From the NCBI GenBank assembly GCA_964614095.1, contig CAZTJO010000025.1, positions 1-26,460 on the forward strand: 26,460 nucleotides of DNA. The letters run 5' to 3'. Below, piece by piece: positions 8,005 to 15,302 of the stretch. Every line of letters begins with the position of its first letter. Position 1 is the stretch's first letter. The DNA is from CAZWKX01 sp964614095 (GTDB lineage: Bacteria; Actinomycetota; Acidimicrobiia; Spongiisociales; UBA11373). A program made the position numbers and the translations under genes. The notes below the pieces were generated by a model, which was not told the DNA's origin, did not search any database, and worked only from the letters and a program-made list of their open reading frames with translations.

Positions 8005-8918
8005 GTGCCCCCAACCCCGTCACGTTTGCCATCCACACCAGCCTTGGCGTCCTCCACCGCCATGCCCACCAACTCCTCAAAACGGTCCAGCCACTGCGGC
8101 GCCCGCTCGGTGACCCGGCGGCGCCACGAACCCACAAACGCCTGCACGTCGGCCACCAGGTCGTCGAAGGGCACCTCGGTGTGGCGTTTCCCAAAAAGGA
8201 GGCGGTTGCGCACGAAGTAGTAGATCAGGGTCTCAGTGGGCAGGCCGCCCGCTGGGCTGAACCGGTGCTCGATCTCGGCACCGGGCTCCACCGCCACCTT
8301 CCATCCGGCAGCGGTGGCACGCACACAGAATTCGGTTTCCTCGAAGTACATGAAGAAGTCCTCAGGCAGCAGCCCAATGTCGCCAAACACCTCGGAGCGC
8401 ACCAGCATGGCCGCCCCGGGCACAAAATCGACATAGCGCAGCGCAGCCCGCCGGGCCGGCGCCTCACCACGACCGATAAGCTCGCTGCGCCCGCCGACAT
8501 CCCAGTCGATTCTTCCCCCCTCCGATTGCACCTTCGGCGCTGACGCATCGGCTTCAAGGATACGGCCCCCGACGATGCCCACCTTCGGATGGCGCCGCAA
8601 CACCTCGACCAGGCGCCGCAGGCTTCGAGGGTGCGGCAAGGTGTCGGGGTTCAGCACCCAGACCGCATCGGCTCCCCCATCGAGCGCGGATTGGATTCCC
8701 AGGTTGTTGCCGGCTGCGTAGCCCTGATTGCTGCCCGACTCCAGAACCTCGGCTCCCACCGAGCGAAGCCAGGCCACTTCACCCGGTCCGGAATTGTTGT
8801 CGACCACAACAATCCGCAGGGGCCGGTAGCGCACACGCCCCAGAGCACGGTGACAGCGGATGGTGTCCATGGCATCACGATGGTTGAGCAGCACCGCCCA
8901 CACCGAGAGCCGACTCAT
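8001..8918 (-). CDS. GT2 glycosyltransferase, rhamnosyltransferase-like (WbbL type)
   Basis: A 305-residue GT-A enzyme. The start is ATG 8918-8916, overlapping the rmlD stop as ATGA. The N-terminal nucleotide-binding strand reads VWAVLLNHRDAMDTIR, followed by RIVVVDNNSGPG near residues 35-46 and GSNQGYAAGNNLGIQSAL. The metal/nucleotide motif is NPDT at 90-93, where WbbL-like enzymes usually have N-P-D. FVPGAAMLVRSEVFGDIGLLPEDFFMYFEETEFCVRA is the classic acceptor-side signature of this subfamily. WbbL-type proteins transfer L-rhamnose from dTDP-rhamnose to a polyprenyl-linked sugar. Sitting directly behind rmlD, this enzyme probably consumes the rhamnose made by its own operon; donor identity is therefore inferred from family and context together. 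Confidence 0.87.
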   Translation of the reverse strand: MSRLSVWAVLLNHRDAMDTIRCHRALGRVRYRPLRIVVVDNNSGPGEVAWLRSVGAEVLESGSNQGYAAGNNLGIQSALDGGADAVWVLNPDTLPHPRSLRRLVEVLRRHPKVGIVGGRILEADASAPKVQSEGGRIDWDVGGRSELIGRGEAPARRAALRYVDFVPGAAMLVRSEVFGDIGLLPEDFFMYFEETEFCVRATAAGWKVAVEPGAEIEHRFSPAGGLPTETLIYYFVRNRLLFGKRHTEVPFDDLVADVQAFVGSWRRRVTERAPQWLDRFEELVGMAVEDAKAGVDGKRDGVGGT

Positions 8919-9742
8919 CGGGTCAATCCCTCCACCACTGCGGGCAGCGATTCTCGCCAGGCCGGCAGCTCTTTGATGCCGAGCGCCGCCCGGCGTTCCG
9001 ATCCCAGCACCGAGTAGGCCGGGCGCCTCGCCGGCGTCGGGTACTCGTCTGTGCTGCAAGGCACGATGCGATCGGGATCGATCCCGGCGAGGGACACCGC
9101 CTCCCGGGCGAACTCGTACCAGGTGGTGATCCCACCGTTGGTGAGATGCAGAATGCCGCCGGCACCTGCATGCAGGCTCTCCAGAGTTGCCGCCGCCAGG
9201 TCGTCCGCCAACGTCGGGCAGCCCTGCTGGTCGTCGACCACCCGCACTTCCCGATCCCGCGCCAAGCGCAGCATGGTGGCGACAAAGTTGGGGTGGGTGC
9301 CCGACACCAGCCAGGAGGTGCGGATGACCAGGGCGTCCGGGTTTGTTTCCAGTGCAGCCCGCTCGCCAACCAGTTTCGATCGCCCGTAGGCGCTCATCGG
9401 GTTTGGCGGCGACGACTCCAGGTACGGCTCGTCGGCATCGCCCGAAAAGACGTAGTCGGTGGAGAAGGTGACAAACGAGATCCCGGCGTTGGCGGCATAG
9501 GCGGCCATCACGCCCACTGCGGCCCCGTTGATCAATGTGGCCAGATCCTCCTCGTCCTCGGCCCGATCCACCGCGGTGTAGGCGGCGCAATTGATGATGC
9601 CTTCGGGCTGCAGAGTCTCCAGAGCCCGCTGCAGAGTGGCGGGATCCCTCAGATCGATCTCCTCCACATCAACAAAGGTGGCGTCGATCAGCTTGCGGAA
9701 CGCGGTCCCCAACTGGCCGGCGGCCCCGGTGACCAGCATCAC
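8915..9742 (-). CDS. rmlD: dTDP-4-dehydrorhamnose reductase
   Basis: A 275-residue SDR-type enzyme that reduces dTDP-4-keto-L-rhamnose to dTDP-L-rhamnose with NAD(P)H, the last step of the pathway. The Rossmann motif TGAAGQLG is at residues 5-12. NCAAYTAVDRAED (51-63) is a hallmark of RmlD. The catalytic triad elements are Thr95 in STDYVFSG and Tyr119/Lys123 in YGRSK. VVDDQQGCPT and the C-terminal RRPAYSVLGSERR also match the family. The likely start is GTG 9742-9740, which overlaps the rmlA stop as GTGA; ATG 9739-9737, one codon in, is an alternative. The downstream glycosyltransferase starts inside its stop codon. All key residues are present, so it should be active. Confidence 0.93.
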   Translation of the reverse strand: MMLVTGAAGQLGTAFRKLIDATFVDVEEIDLRDPATLQRALETLQPEGIINCAAYTAVDRAEDEEDLATLINGAAVGVMAAYAANAGISFVTFSTDYVFSGDADEPYLESSPPNPMSAYGRSKLVGERAALETNPDALVIRTSWLVSGTHPNFVATMLRLARDREVRVVDDQQGCPTLADDLAAATLESLHAGAGGILHLTNGGITTWYEFAREAVSLAGIDPDRIVPCSTDEYPTPARRPAYSVLGSERRAALGIKELPAWRESLPAVVEGLTR

Positions 9743-10797
9743 TCGCCCACGATCTCGGACCGCTCGCCGAGTGTCATCTCCACGTAGCCCGCCGGCGCCA
9801 ACCCGCGGAGCCGGGCCTCCCGGCCCACCAGCGAATTACGGATCTTCCATCCGTGCACCTCGGCGCCGGCCATGACGATGGATCCTTCGACGGCGGCATC
9901 CGAGAGCCGGCACTTGTCGCCGATAGAGGTCTGCGGGCCCACCAGCACCCGACTCATGTGCACCTCGGCGCCGATGACCACCGGCCCGACTATCTCGCAG
10001 CCGGTGAGTTTTGAGCCTTCGCCGATATGCACCGGCCCCCCGACGGTGCAGTCGACCAGCTCGCCGTGCACGTTGTGGGCCACCTCGGCGATGACCAGCT
10101 TCTGAGCGGCAAGGAGATCCTCTTTGGTGCCGGTGTCCTTCCACCAATCACGCACGACGGAGGAACGTACCGTCCGGCCGTCGTCGATCAGGCGCTGGAT
10201 AGCGTCGGTGATCTCGTACTCTCCGCGCCCCGACGGCTCGATGGCATCAATGGCCTCGCCAATGCTGTCGTCGAAAAGATAGACCCCGACCAGAGCCAGA
10301 TTTGACGGCGGCACCCTCGGCTTCTCGACCAGCCGCACCACCTCGCCGTTGTCACCGAGCTCGGCGACACCAAACGAAGATGGGTTCTCCACCGGTGACA
10401 ACATGATCTGGCAATTGGGCCGGTGTTCGCGGAAACCGTCGACAACATCGTGTACCCCGTCCTTGACCAGATTGTCGCCCAAGTACATGAGGCAATCGTC
10501 GCCGTCCACAAAAGGCAGCGCCGTCTTCAGGGCGTGGGCAATGCCGAGCGGCTCCTCCTGAAGGATGAAAGTGACATCGAGCCCAAACCGTGAGCCATCG
10601 CCGACGGCCTCCTTCACCTCGCCGCCGGTCTCGGGAGCGATGACAACACCCACCTCGGTTATGCCGGCCTCGGCCAAGTCCTCGAGGCCGTATTCGATGA
10701 TGGGTTTGTTGGCGATCGGCACCAGCTGCTTGGCCATGGAGAAGGTAATAGGGCGCAGCCGGCTCCCCGTCCCGCCGGCGAGCACTATGCCTTTCAT
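9739..10797 (-). CDS. rmlA: Glucose-1-phosphate thymidylyltransferase (long form)
   Basis: A 352-residue nucleotidyltransferase that joins glucose-1-phosphate and dTTP to give dTDP-glucose, the first step toward dTDP-L-rhamnose. The N-terminal catalytic half shows GGTGSRLRPIT (8-18) with the pyrophosphorylase Arg, then KQLVPIANKPIIEYGLEDL (23-41). YLGDNL carries the metal-binding Asp. The C-terminal 110 residues contain hexapeptide-like repeats (VGGPVHIGEGSKLTG, GPVVIGAEVHM, GPQTSIGDKCRLSDA). This marks the long, left-handed beta-helix isoform known from actinobacterial StrD-like enzymes, as opposed to the ~290-residue enterobacterial RmlA. The start ATG 10797-10795 overlaps the rmlB stop by 4 bp. 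Because the long form is also used for antibiotic sugars, the final product is inferred from the adjacent rmlB, rmlC and rmlD. Confidence 0.92.
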   Translation of the reverse strand: MKGIVLAGGTGSRLRPITFSMAKQLVPIANKPIIEYGLEDLAEAGITEVGVVIAPETGGEVKEAVGDGSRFGLDVTFILQEEPLGIAHALKTALPFVDGDDCLMYLGDNLVKDGVHDVVDGFREHRPNCQIMLSPVENPSSFGVAELGDNGEVVRLVEKPRVPPSNLALVGVYLFDDSIGEAIDAIEPSGRGEYEITDAIQRLIDDGRTVRSSVVRDWWKDTGTKEDLLAAQKLVIAEVAHNVHGELVDCTVGGPVHIGEGSKLTGCEIVGPVVIGAEVHMSRVLVGPQTSIGDKCRLSDAAVEGSIVMAGAEVHGWKIRNSLVGREARLRGLAPAGYVEMTLGERSEIVGE

Positions 10798-11768
10798 GGA
10801 CCGGCCCTCTCCTTGAGCGGCCGCCACCAGTCCTCGCGGTCTCGGTACCACTCGACGGTTGTCTCCAAGTGCTCCTCGAAGCTGTGCGCCGGAGCCCATC
10901 CCAGGGCCCGGACCTTCGATGAGTCGACGGCATAGCGAGAATCGTGACCCGGGCGGTCGGGCACTTGCTCGATATTCGACTCGTCGGCGTCGAGGGCAGC
11001 CAGGATGCGCCGGGTCAGCTCGAGGTTGGAGATCTGGGCGCCGGCGCCCACGTTGTAGATCTCACCCGGCGCGCCCTTTTCCAGCACCAGGCACACGGCG
11101 GCACAGTGATCATCGACGTGCAGCCAGTCCCGTTCGTTGCCGCCCTCTCCGTAGAGGGGCACTTTCTTTCCCTCCAGCAGGTTGGTGACAAACAGGGGAA
11201 TCACCTTCTCGGGAAACTGATAGGGCCCATAGTTGTTGGTGCAGCGGGTGATGGTGGCGTGATAGCCGTAGGTGATGCCGTACGACTTGACCAGGAGGTC
11301 GGCGGCGGCTTTTGACGCCGAGTAGGGGGACGATGGCGCCAGCGGGGCTTCTTCGGAAACACTGCCTTCGTCGACCGAGCCGTACACCTCGTCGGTGGAG
11401 ATGTGCACGAACCTCTCCACGCGGTGACGCCGCGCCGCCTCGAGCAGCACGCCGGTGCCCAGGACATTCGTCTTCAGGAAGGTGGAAGGATCGGTGATGG
11501 AGCGATCGACGTGGGTTTCGGCGGCAAAGTTGACGATGACATCGTGCCCGGGCACCAAGCCGTCGACCAGATCGGTGTCGCCGATGTCACCGTGCACAAA
11601 GGTGTGCCCCTCGCAGCCATCGAGTTCGTCGACCGTCGCCTGTACCCCGGCATAGGTGAGCAGGTCCAGGTTGGTGACGGTTGCCCCCGGCTCGCGCTCC
11701 AGCAGGTAACGCACAAAGTTGGAGCCGATGAACCCGGCACCGCCGGTGATCAGGTACTTGGACGCCAT
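10794..11768 (-). CDS. rmlB: dTDP-glucose 4,6-dehydratase
   Basis: A 324-residue extended SDR that converts dTDP-glucose to dTDP-4-keto-6-deoxyglucose with tightly bound NAD. The glycine-rich loop GGAGFIGSNFVR is at residues 9-20. NLDLLTYAG (33-41) is the RmlB adenine-ribose signature. NFAAETHVDRSI (80-91) follows. The catalytic STDEVYG is at 124-130, with the Asp-Glu pair needed for dehydration, and YSASK at 149-153 gives Tyr149 and Lys153. RCTNNYGPYQFPEKVIP and GNERDWLHVDDH complete the substrate-binding elements. Its ATG directly abuts the TAA stop of rmlC, so the two are co-translated. Length and motifs are those of a normal active enzyme. Confidence 0.95.
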   Translation of the reverse strand: MASKYLITGGAGFIGSNFVRYLLEREPGATVTNLDLLTYAGVQATVDELDGCEGHTFVHGDIGDTDLVDGLVPGHDVIVNFAAETHVDRSITDPSTFLKTNVLGTGVLLEAARRHRVERFVHISTDEVYGSVDEGSVSEEAPLAPSSPYSASKAAADLLVKSYGITYGYHATITRCTNNYGPYQFPEKVIPLFVTNLLEGKKVPLYGEGGNERDWLHVDDHCAAVCLVLEKGAPGEIYNVGAGAQISNLELTRRILAALDADESNIEQVPDRPGHDSRYAVDSSKVRALGWAPAHSFEEHLETTVEWYRDREDWWRPLKERAGP

Positions 11769-12332
11769 TTATGCCTCCACGGCAAAGTACGCCGGAATAT
11801 CGGCCAACACCGGATGCCCCCGGTCGCGATCACTGACCACCGCCTCTTCGGGGCCGATCGGCCAGTCGATTCCGACCGCGGGGTCGTTCCAGAGCAGCCC
11901 CTTGTCGTGCTCGGGCGAGTAGTAGGCAGACACCTTGTACAGCACCTCGGTATTTGCCTCCAGGGTGCAGAAGCCATGGGCGAAGCCCTCCGGCACAAAT
12001 AGCTCGTTCCAGTCTTCTTCGCTCAGCTCGACCGCCATGTGCCCCCCGAACGTCGGTGATCCCACCCGGATGTCGACCACCACATCGAGAGCCCGGCCCC
12101 GGCTCACCCTCACCAGCTTTGCCTGCGCACGAGGCGGCGCCTGAAAATGGAGGCCGCGCACCGTTCCCTTCTCTGCAGAGAACGTGTGGTTGTCCTGGAC
12201 GAACTCGATGCCCAGACCAGCCTCGTCAAACCAGGCCTTGCGGTAGGTCTCGGAGAAGAACCCTCGATCATCACCGTGCCGATCGACACGCATGATCATC
12301 ACGCCGGGCATCTCGGTGGCTACAAACTCCAT
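11769..12332 (-). CDS. rmlC: dTDP-4-dehydrorhamnose 3,5-epimerase
   Basis: A 187-residue cupin enzyme that epimerises C3 and C5 of dTDP-4-keto-6-deoxyglucose. DDRGFFSETYRKAWF (21-35) and FVQDNHTFSAEKGTVRGLHFQ (44-64) are the RmlC fingerprint; His62 is the proposed catalytic base. Tyr132 in EVLYKVSAYY is the proposed acid, and PEGFAHGFCTL (114-124) forms part of the jelly-roll core. GLLWNDPAVGIDWP near the C-terminus is also typical. A 65-nt gap separates it from the upstream glycosyltransferase, the widest gap inside the operon. It holds an inverted repeat that overlaps the probable GAGGG ribosome binding site. Confidence 0.94.
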   Translation of the reverse strand: MEFVATEMPGVMIMRVDRHGDDRGFFSETYRKAWFDEAGLGIEFVQDNHTFSAEKGTVRGLHFQAPPRAQAKLVRVSRGRALDVVVDIRVGSPTFGGHMAVELSEEDWNELFVPEGFAHGFCTLEANTEVLYKVSAYYSPEHDKGLLWNDPAVGIDWPIGPEEAVVSDRDRGHPVLADIPAYFAVEA

Positions 12333-12333
12333 G

Positions 12334-12368
12334 GGCCCTCGTTCACTGCTCCCGGAGCATAGAGGGCC
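12334..12368. other. Nested inverted repeat upstream of rmlC
   Basis: GGCCCTC (12334-12340) is complementary to GAGGGCC (12362-12368), and the loop contains a smaller inverted repeat, GCTC/GAGC (12348-12351 and 12355-12358). On the minus-strand transcript the hairpin would pair the GAGGG that precedes rmlC's ATG. It could therefore damp rmlC translation or mark an intra-operon processing point. No U-tract follows, so it is not a standard terminator. Confidence 0.4.
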
Positions 12369-12397
12369 TCACCGTTTGCTTCCTCGGCACCGCCCCG

Positions 12398-13513
12398 TCA
12401 CACCGCTTTCTCGATGATCTCCACCAGCGGCCGCACCGCCGTAGCCGGGTCGAGGCGCGAGCCGGCCAGGCGCGTCGCACCTTCAGCTTTGCTTCGCGCC
12501 GATACCGGGTCGGCACGCAGCAACACCGCCAGATCATCGAGCGCGCCCGCATCGTCGAGGAGCCACCCGGCGTCGTATTCGGCGATGGCAGGGGCCATCT
12601 CGCCGAACGGCGAATACGCCACCGGCAACCCCGACGTCACCGCCACCGCCGCATCGGCCGCGGCGGAATACTGAGCCGCCAGACCGTGTGCCTGGACATC
12701 CACGGCCACATCACTTTCGGCCAGCACCCCCCGCAGCTCCTCGAACGGCAACGGTGGCAACACCTTCACACCGCGGTGAGCCGACAGCTCCTCGACTCCG
12801 GTCAAGCCGCCCGCGGCACCGCCCCGCCGCAGCGAAGGCACCAGGACGATGGTCATGCCCTGGTCCAGGTGGCCAAGCAGCACTTCTGCAGCCACCGGCA
12901 GGCCCTTGTCCGCATCGACAAAGATCACAAGACGCAGTGACCCTTGACCCTCGCGGTGCTCCCGCGCCGCCGCCGGCAGGCAGAACTCGACGAGCCGAAT
13001 GGGCATCTTCAGCACATTGCGCCCGGTTTGAAATGCCCAGGCCAGATAGTGGGGAACCTTTAGAGCGCCGCTCACGATGAGCCCATCCGCGGACCCAATC
13101 GCTTCGATCAGACGCGATCGTTCTCGAGCCCAGGCATCGTCGCCGCCGCTCCCGGCCAACCCCAGCAACCCGGGTCCGCAGAAGTCGAGCACACGGGTGA
13201 CACCGTCCGTCCGGGGAAGCTGCGGCAGCTGCAGGGGATCGATGGCCACCACCGCAGCCGGCCTCGCCGAGGCCACCCGCCCGGCCAAGGCCCCCGGCTT
13301 GATGGTCTCCACCCCGGCCGCGGCGACCCCCTTGTGGGGCCGAACTCCGACGCCGACCGCAAGCACCGTCACCAAGAACCCGTGCGCCTGCAGCCCTTCG
13401 GCCAGGCCATAAGCACGCAGGCCCGAGACCGTTGCCGGCAGACCTTGGCCCGGCACGGCGCCGGAGCAGATGACAACAACCCGCGGTCGTTTTCCTAGAT
13501 CGCCGCCGTTCAT
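12398..13513 (-). CDS. Divergent GT-B glycosyltransferase-like protein
   Basis: A 371-residue protein with start ATG 13513-13511, one base after the ABC ATPase stop. The N-terminal half looks like a GT-B acceptor domain: RVVVICSGAVPGQGLPATVSG, then RAYGLAEGLQAHGFLVTVLAVG. AVVAIDPLQLPQLP and RVLDFCGPGLLGLAG occupy the usual interdomain strands. The C-terminal half has RLVIFVDADKGLP, FEELRGVLAESDVAVDVQAHG and AVTSGLPVAYSPFGEMAPAIAEYDAGWLL. The last resembles the donor-binding loop of GT4 enzymes, but the usual E-x7-E motif is weak. It probably transfers a sugar to the glycan exported by the neighbouring ABC transporter. Donor, acceptor and exact family are uncertain; a non-catalytic role cannot be excluded. 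Confidence 0.68.
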   Translation of the reverse strand: MNGGDLGKRPRVVVICSGAVPGQGLPATVSGLRAYGLAEGLQAHGFLVTVLAVGVGVRPHKGVAAAGVETIKPGALAGRVASARPAAVVAIDPLQLPQLPRTDGVTRVLDFCGPGLLGLAGSGGDDAWARERSRLIEAIGSADGLIVSGALKVPHYLAWAFQTGRNVLKMPIRLVEFCLPAAAREHREGQGSLRLVIFVDADKGLPVAAEVLLGHLDQGMTIVLVPSLRRGGAAGGLTGVEELSAHRGVKVLPPLPFEELRGVLAESDVAVDVQAHGLAAQYSAAADAAVAVTSGLPVAYSPFGEMAPAIAEYDAGWLLDDAGALDDLAVLLRADPVSARSKAEGATRLAGSRLDPATAVRPLVEIIEKAV

Positions 13514-13514
13514 C

Positions 13515-14372
13515 TCAGTCGTCGTCCTCGATATCCGGCTTGGCGACCCCGACGTGGTTCCGGTACATGTCGATGATCTCCTCCGGATCCCCAACCTCCA
13601 TGAACCGGCCCTGGTCCATCCAGGCCAGGCGATCACAGAACGCCTGCAGGCGTCCGAGACCATGAGACACCATCACAATGGTTCCCGCCCCCTCCAGGAG
13701 TGCGCGCATTGAATCGCCGCTCTTCTTGCGGAAGGACTCGTCCCCCACGGTCATGGCCTCATCCAGCAGCAGGATCTCCGGATCGGACTGAATAGCCACC
13801 GAAAAGGCGAGACGGGCGAACATGCCCGAGGAATAGGTGTCAACCGGTCGTTCGATTGCCTTCCCCAGCTCGGAGTAGGCAACGATGTCGTCGAACATCT
13901 CATCGATTCTTGCCTTGCGCATACCGGCGGCCAGCCCTCCCAGGTAGATGTTGCGGCGCCCCGACAATCGGCGATTGAAGCCGAGCCCGAGGGAAAGCAG
14001 GGTCGGCGCCGATCTGGCGTATACCGTCACCGTGCCCGAATCGGGCGGCAGTGCCCCACAGAGCACCCGCAACAGCGTGCTCTTCCCCGCGCCGTTGGAA
14101 CCGATGATGCCCAGCGCCTCCCCACGCCGAACGGTGACCGAAACGCCGTCGAGTGCCACCACCACCTCGGGCTTGCGCCGCAGTGATTTGAGGCCATGGC
14201 GACGGATCGAGCGGCGCTTCTCCATAAAAGGCCTGAACGCAATACGCAGGTCCTCGGCGACGACGGCCGGCTTGTCATCCACCGGCCGTTCCCGCGCCAG
14301 GGGTTTCTCAAACGAAGCGAACGCGTCCTCTTTTGGCTCCGGGCTACCCGGCGCGGCGTCCCGTTCCGTCAT
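13515..14372 (-). CDS. wzt: Polysaccharide ABC exporter ATP-binding protein (Wzt/TagH type)
   Basis: A 285-residue ATPase that powers export of a lipid-linked polysaccharide across the cytoplasmic membrane with the adjacent permease. Walker A GSNGAGKST is at 91-99, the signature YSSGM at 180-184, Walker B EILLLDEA at 199-206 and the switch His at 237 (VMVSHG). The sequence SLGLGFNRRLSGRRNIYLGG between Walker A and signature is typical of the O-antigen/teichoic-acid exporter group. A charged N-terminal extension of about 40 residues precedes the domain. The C-terminus ends about 45 residues after the switch His, so there is no carbohydrate-binding domain like that of Wzt proteins which recognise a modified glycan end. 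Substrate checking may thus reside elsewhere. The start overlaps the permease stop (ATGA). Confidence 0.9.
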   Translation of the reverse strand: MTERDAAPGSPEPKEDAFASFEKPLARERPVDDKPAVVAEDLRIAFRPFMEKRRSIRRHGLKSLRRKPEVVVALDGVSVTVRRGEALGIIGSNGAGKSTLLRVLCGALPPDSGTVTVYARSAPTLLSLGLGFNRRLSGRRNIYLGGLAAGMRKARIDEMFDDIVAYSELGKAIERPVDTYSSGMFARLAFSVAIQSDPEILLLDEAMTVGDESFRKKSGDSMRALLEGAGTIVMVSHGLGRLQAFCDRLAWMDQGRFMEVGDPEEIIDMYRNHVGVAKPDIEDDD

Positions 14373-15265
14373 GCCAGGTACCTCGGGATCTTGTCCTCCA
14401 TGCGTACAAAGGTGGACACACCGACGATCGCGATCGCTATCGCCCAAATGAGCGACCCCCACACGTGCACGGGGTCGAGTGGGTAGGTGAATTCGCACAC
14501 CCCGGCCGCCGAACAGACTTTCTGGCCGCCAAGCAAGGCGTGCCGGTAGACACCGAGAAGTGACACCAGCGGGTTGAAGCGAAGAATGTCGTAAAGAATC
14601 GCCCCCATCGAATCCGACGCATGGGAGAGCCGGTCGTCGAGGGAGTAGACGACCGGTGACAGGTACATCCACACCCGGGCCACGTAGTTCATGACGTTCT
14701 CGATATCGCGGAAGGGGATGACCAGCTGTGCCACCAGCAGCGTGAGGCCCAGATTGAAGACCGTGTGCAGAATGACGGCGGGAATAACCCAAAGGGTGAA
14801 CAGACCCGGCCAGTCACCGTTCACCAAACCGGCGATGATGAAAAACGCGATGAGGGAGAACAGAAAGGCGACGCAGCCTTCGATGACCGCTGAGAGGGGA
14901 AGCAGCAACCTCGGAAACCGTTGTGTCGCCACCATCCGAGCGTTGGCGCGCATGGCCGACGCCCCCGAGAGCATGGTGCGGCGGGTGTAGAAGAAGGCAA
15001 AAAGCCCCGACAGGATGAACCCGATGAAATTGGGATCGCCGCGGCGGGTTTGCAGAATCACCCCAAAAACCAGCAGGAAGATGCCACCCAGCAGCAACGG
15101 ATCGAGAATCCACCAAAATAAGCCCAGCGATGTGGACGCATGGCGCCCGCGCATGTTCCCCATGGCCAGATGCCATGCAAAATCCCGCCGCCGCCACATG
15201 TCGGCCAAGTAGCCGGACAAGCCGCGCCGCTCCGAGAAAGACATCACCGGGGGTTCGGTGGACAC
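14369..15265 (-). CDS. wzm: Polysaccharide ABC exporter permease (Wzm/TagG type)
   Basis: An ABC-2 family membrane protein of 298 residues. About six hydrophobic segments are visible: SLGLFWWILDPLLLGGIFLL, FIGFILSGLFAFFY, a segment in PLSAVIEGCVAFLFSLIAFF, FTLWVIPAVILHTVFNLGLT, VWMYLSPVVYS and SLIWAIAIAIVGV. The N-terminal amphipathic RRRDFAWHLAMGNMRGRH before the first helix, and DIENVMNYVARVWMYLSPVVY, match O-antigen/teichoic-acid exporters. The start is uncertain. GTG 15265 sits 8 nt after a TACAAT -10 box, which would make it leaderless, and also has a short GGAG nearby. ATG 15244 would give 291 residues with no ribosome binding site. It is the first gene of the nine-gene operon that includes the rhamnose pathway, so a rhamnose-containing glycan is the expected cargo. 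Confidence 0.88.
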   Translation of the reverse strand: MSTEPPVMSFSERRGLSGYLADMWRRRDFAWHLAMGNMRGRHASTSLGLFWWILDPLLLGGIFLLVFGVILQTRRGDPNFIGFILSGLFAFFYTRRTMLSGASAMRANARMVATQRFPRLLLPLSAVIEGCVAFLFSLIAFFIIAGLVNGDWPGLFTLWVIPAVILHTVFNLGLTLLVAQLVIPFRDIENVMNYVARVWMYLSPVVYSLDDRLSHASDSMGAILYDILRFNPLVSLLGVYRHALLGGQKVCSAAGVCEFTYPLDPVHVWGSLIWAIAIAIVGVSTFVRMEDKIPRYLA

Positions 15266-15273
15266 GGCTCCGG

Positions 15274-15279
15274 ATTGTA
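15274..15279 (-). promoter_or_regulatory. -10 box of the polysaccharide export/rhamnose operon
   Basis: TACAAT on the minus strand (15279-15274) is a near-perfect -10 hexamer in the 37-nt gap between the aldehyde dehydrogenase stop and the permease start. Transcription would begin at about 15267-15265, at or just before the GTG. The hexamer 17 bp upstream (GCCGCG) is not a recognisable -35. Confidence 0.5.
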
Positions 15280-15302
15280 CCGACCCTCGAATCGGCCGCG
15301 GC

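Noticed and set aside
8919..9590. Long Gly/Arg-rich open frame running from inside rmlD into the GT2 gene
   Set aside because: It is an off-frame reading of rmlD with low-complexity composition; the GT2 signature begins only at ATG 8918.
13664..14792. Long 5' extensions of the ABC ATPase and glycosyltransferase genes
   Set aside because: The added stretches are off-frame readings of neighbouring genes and precede good internal starts at 14372 and 13513.
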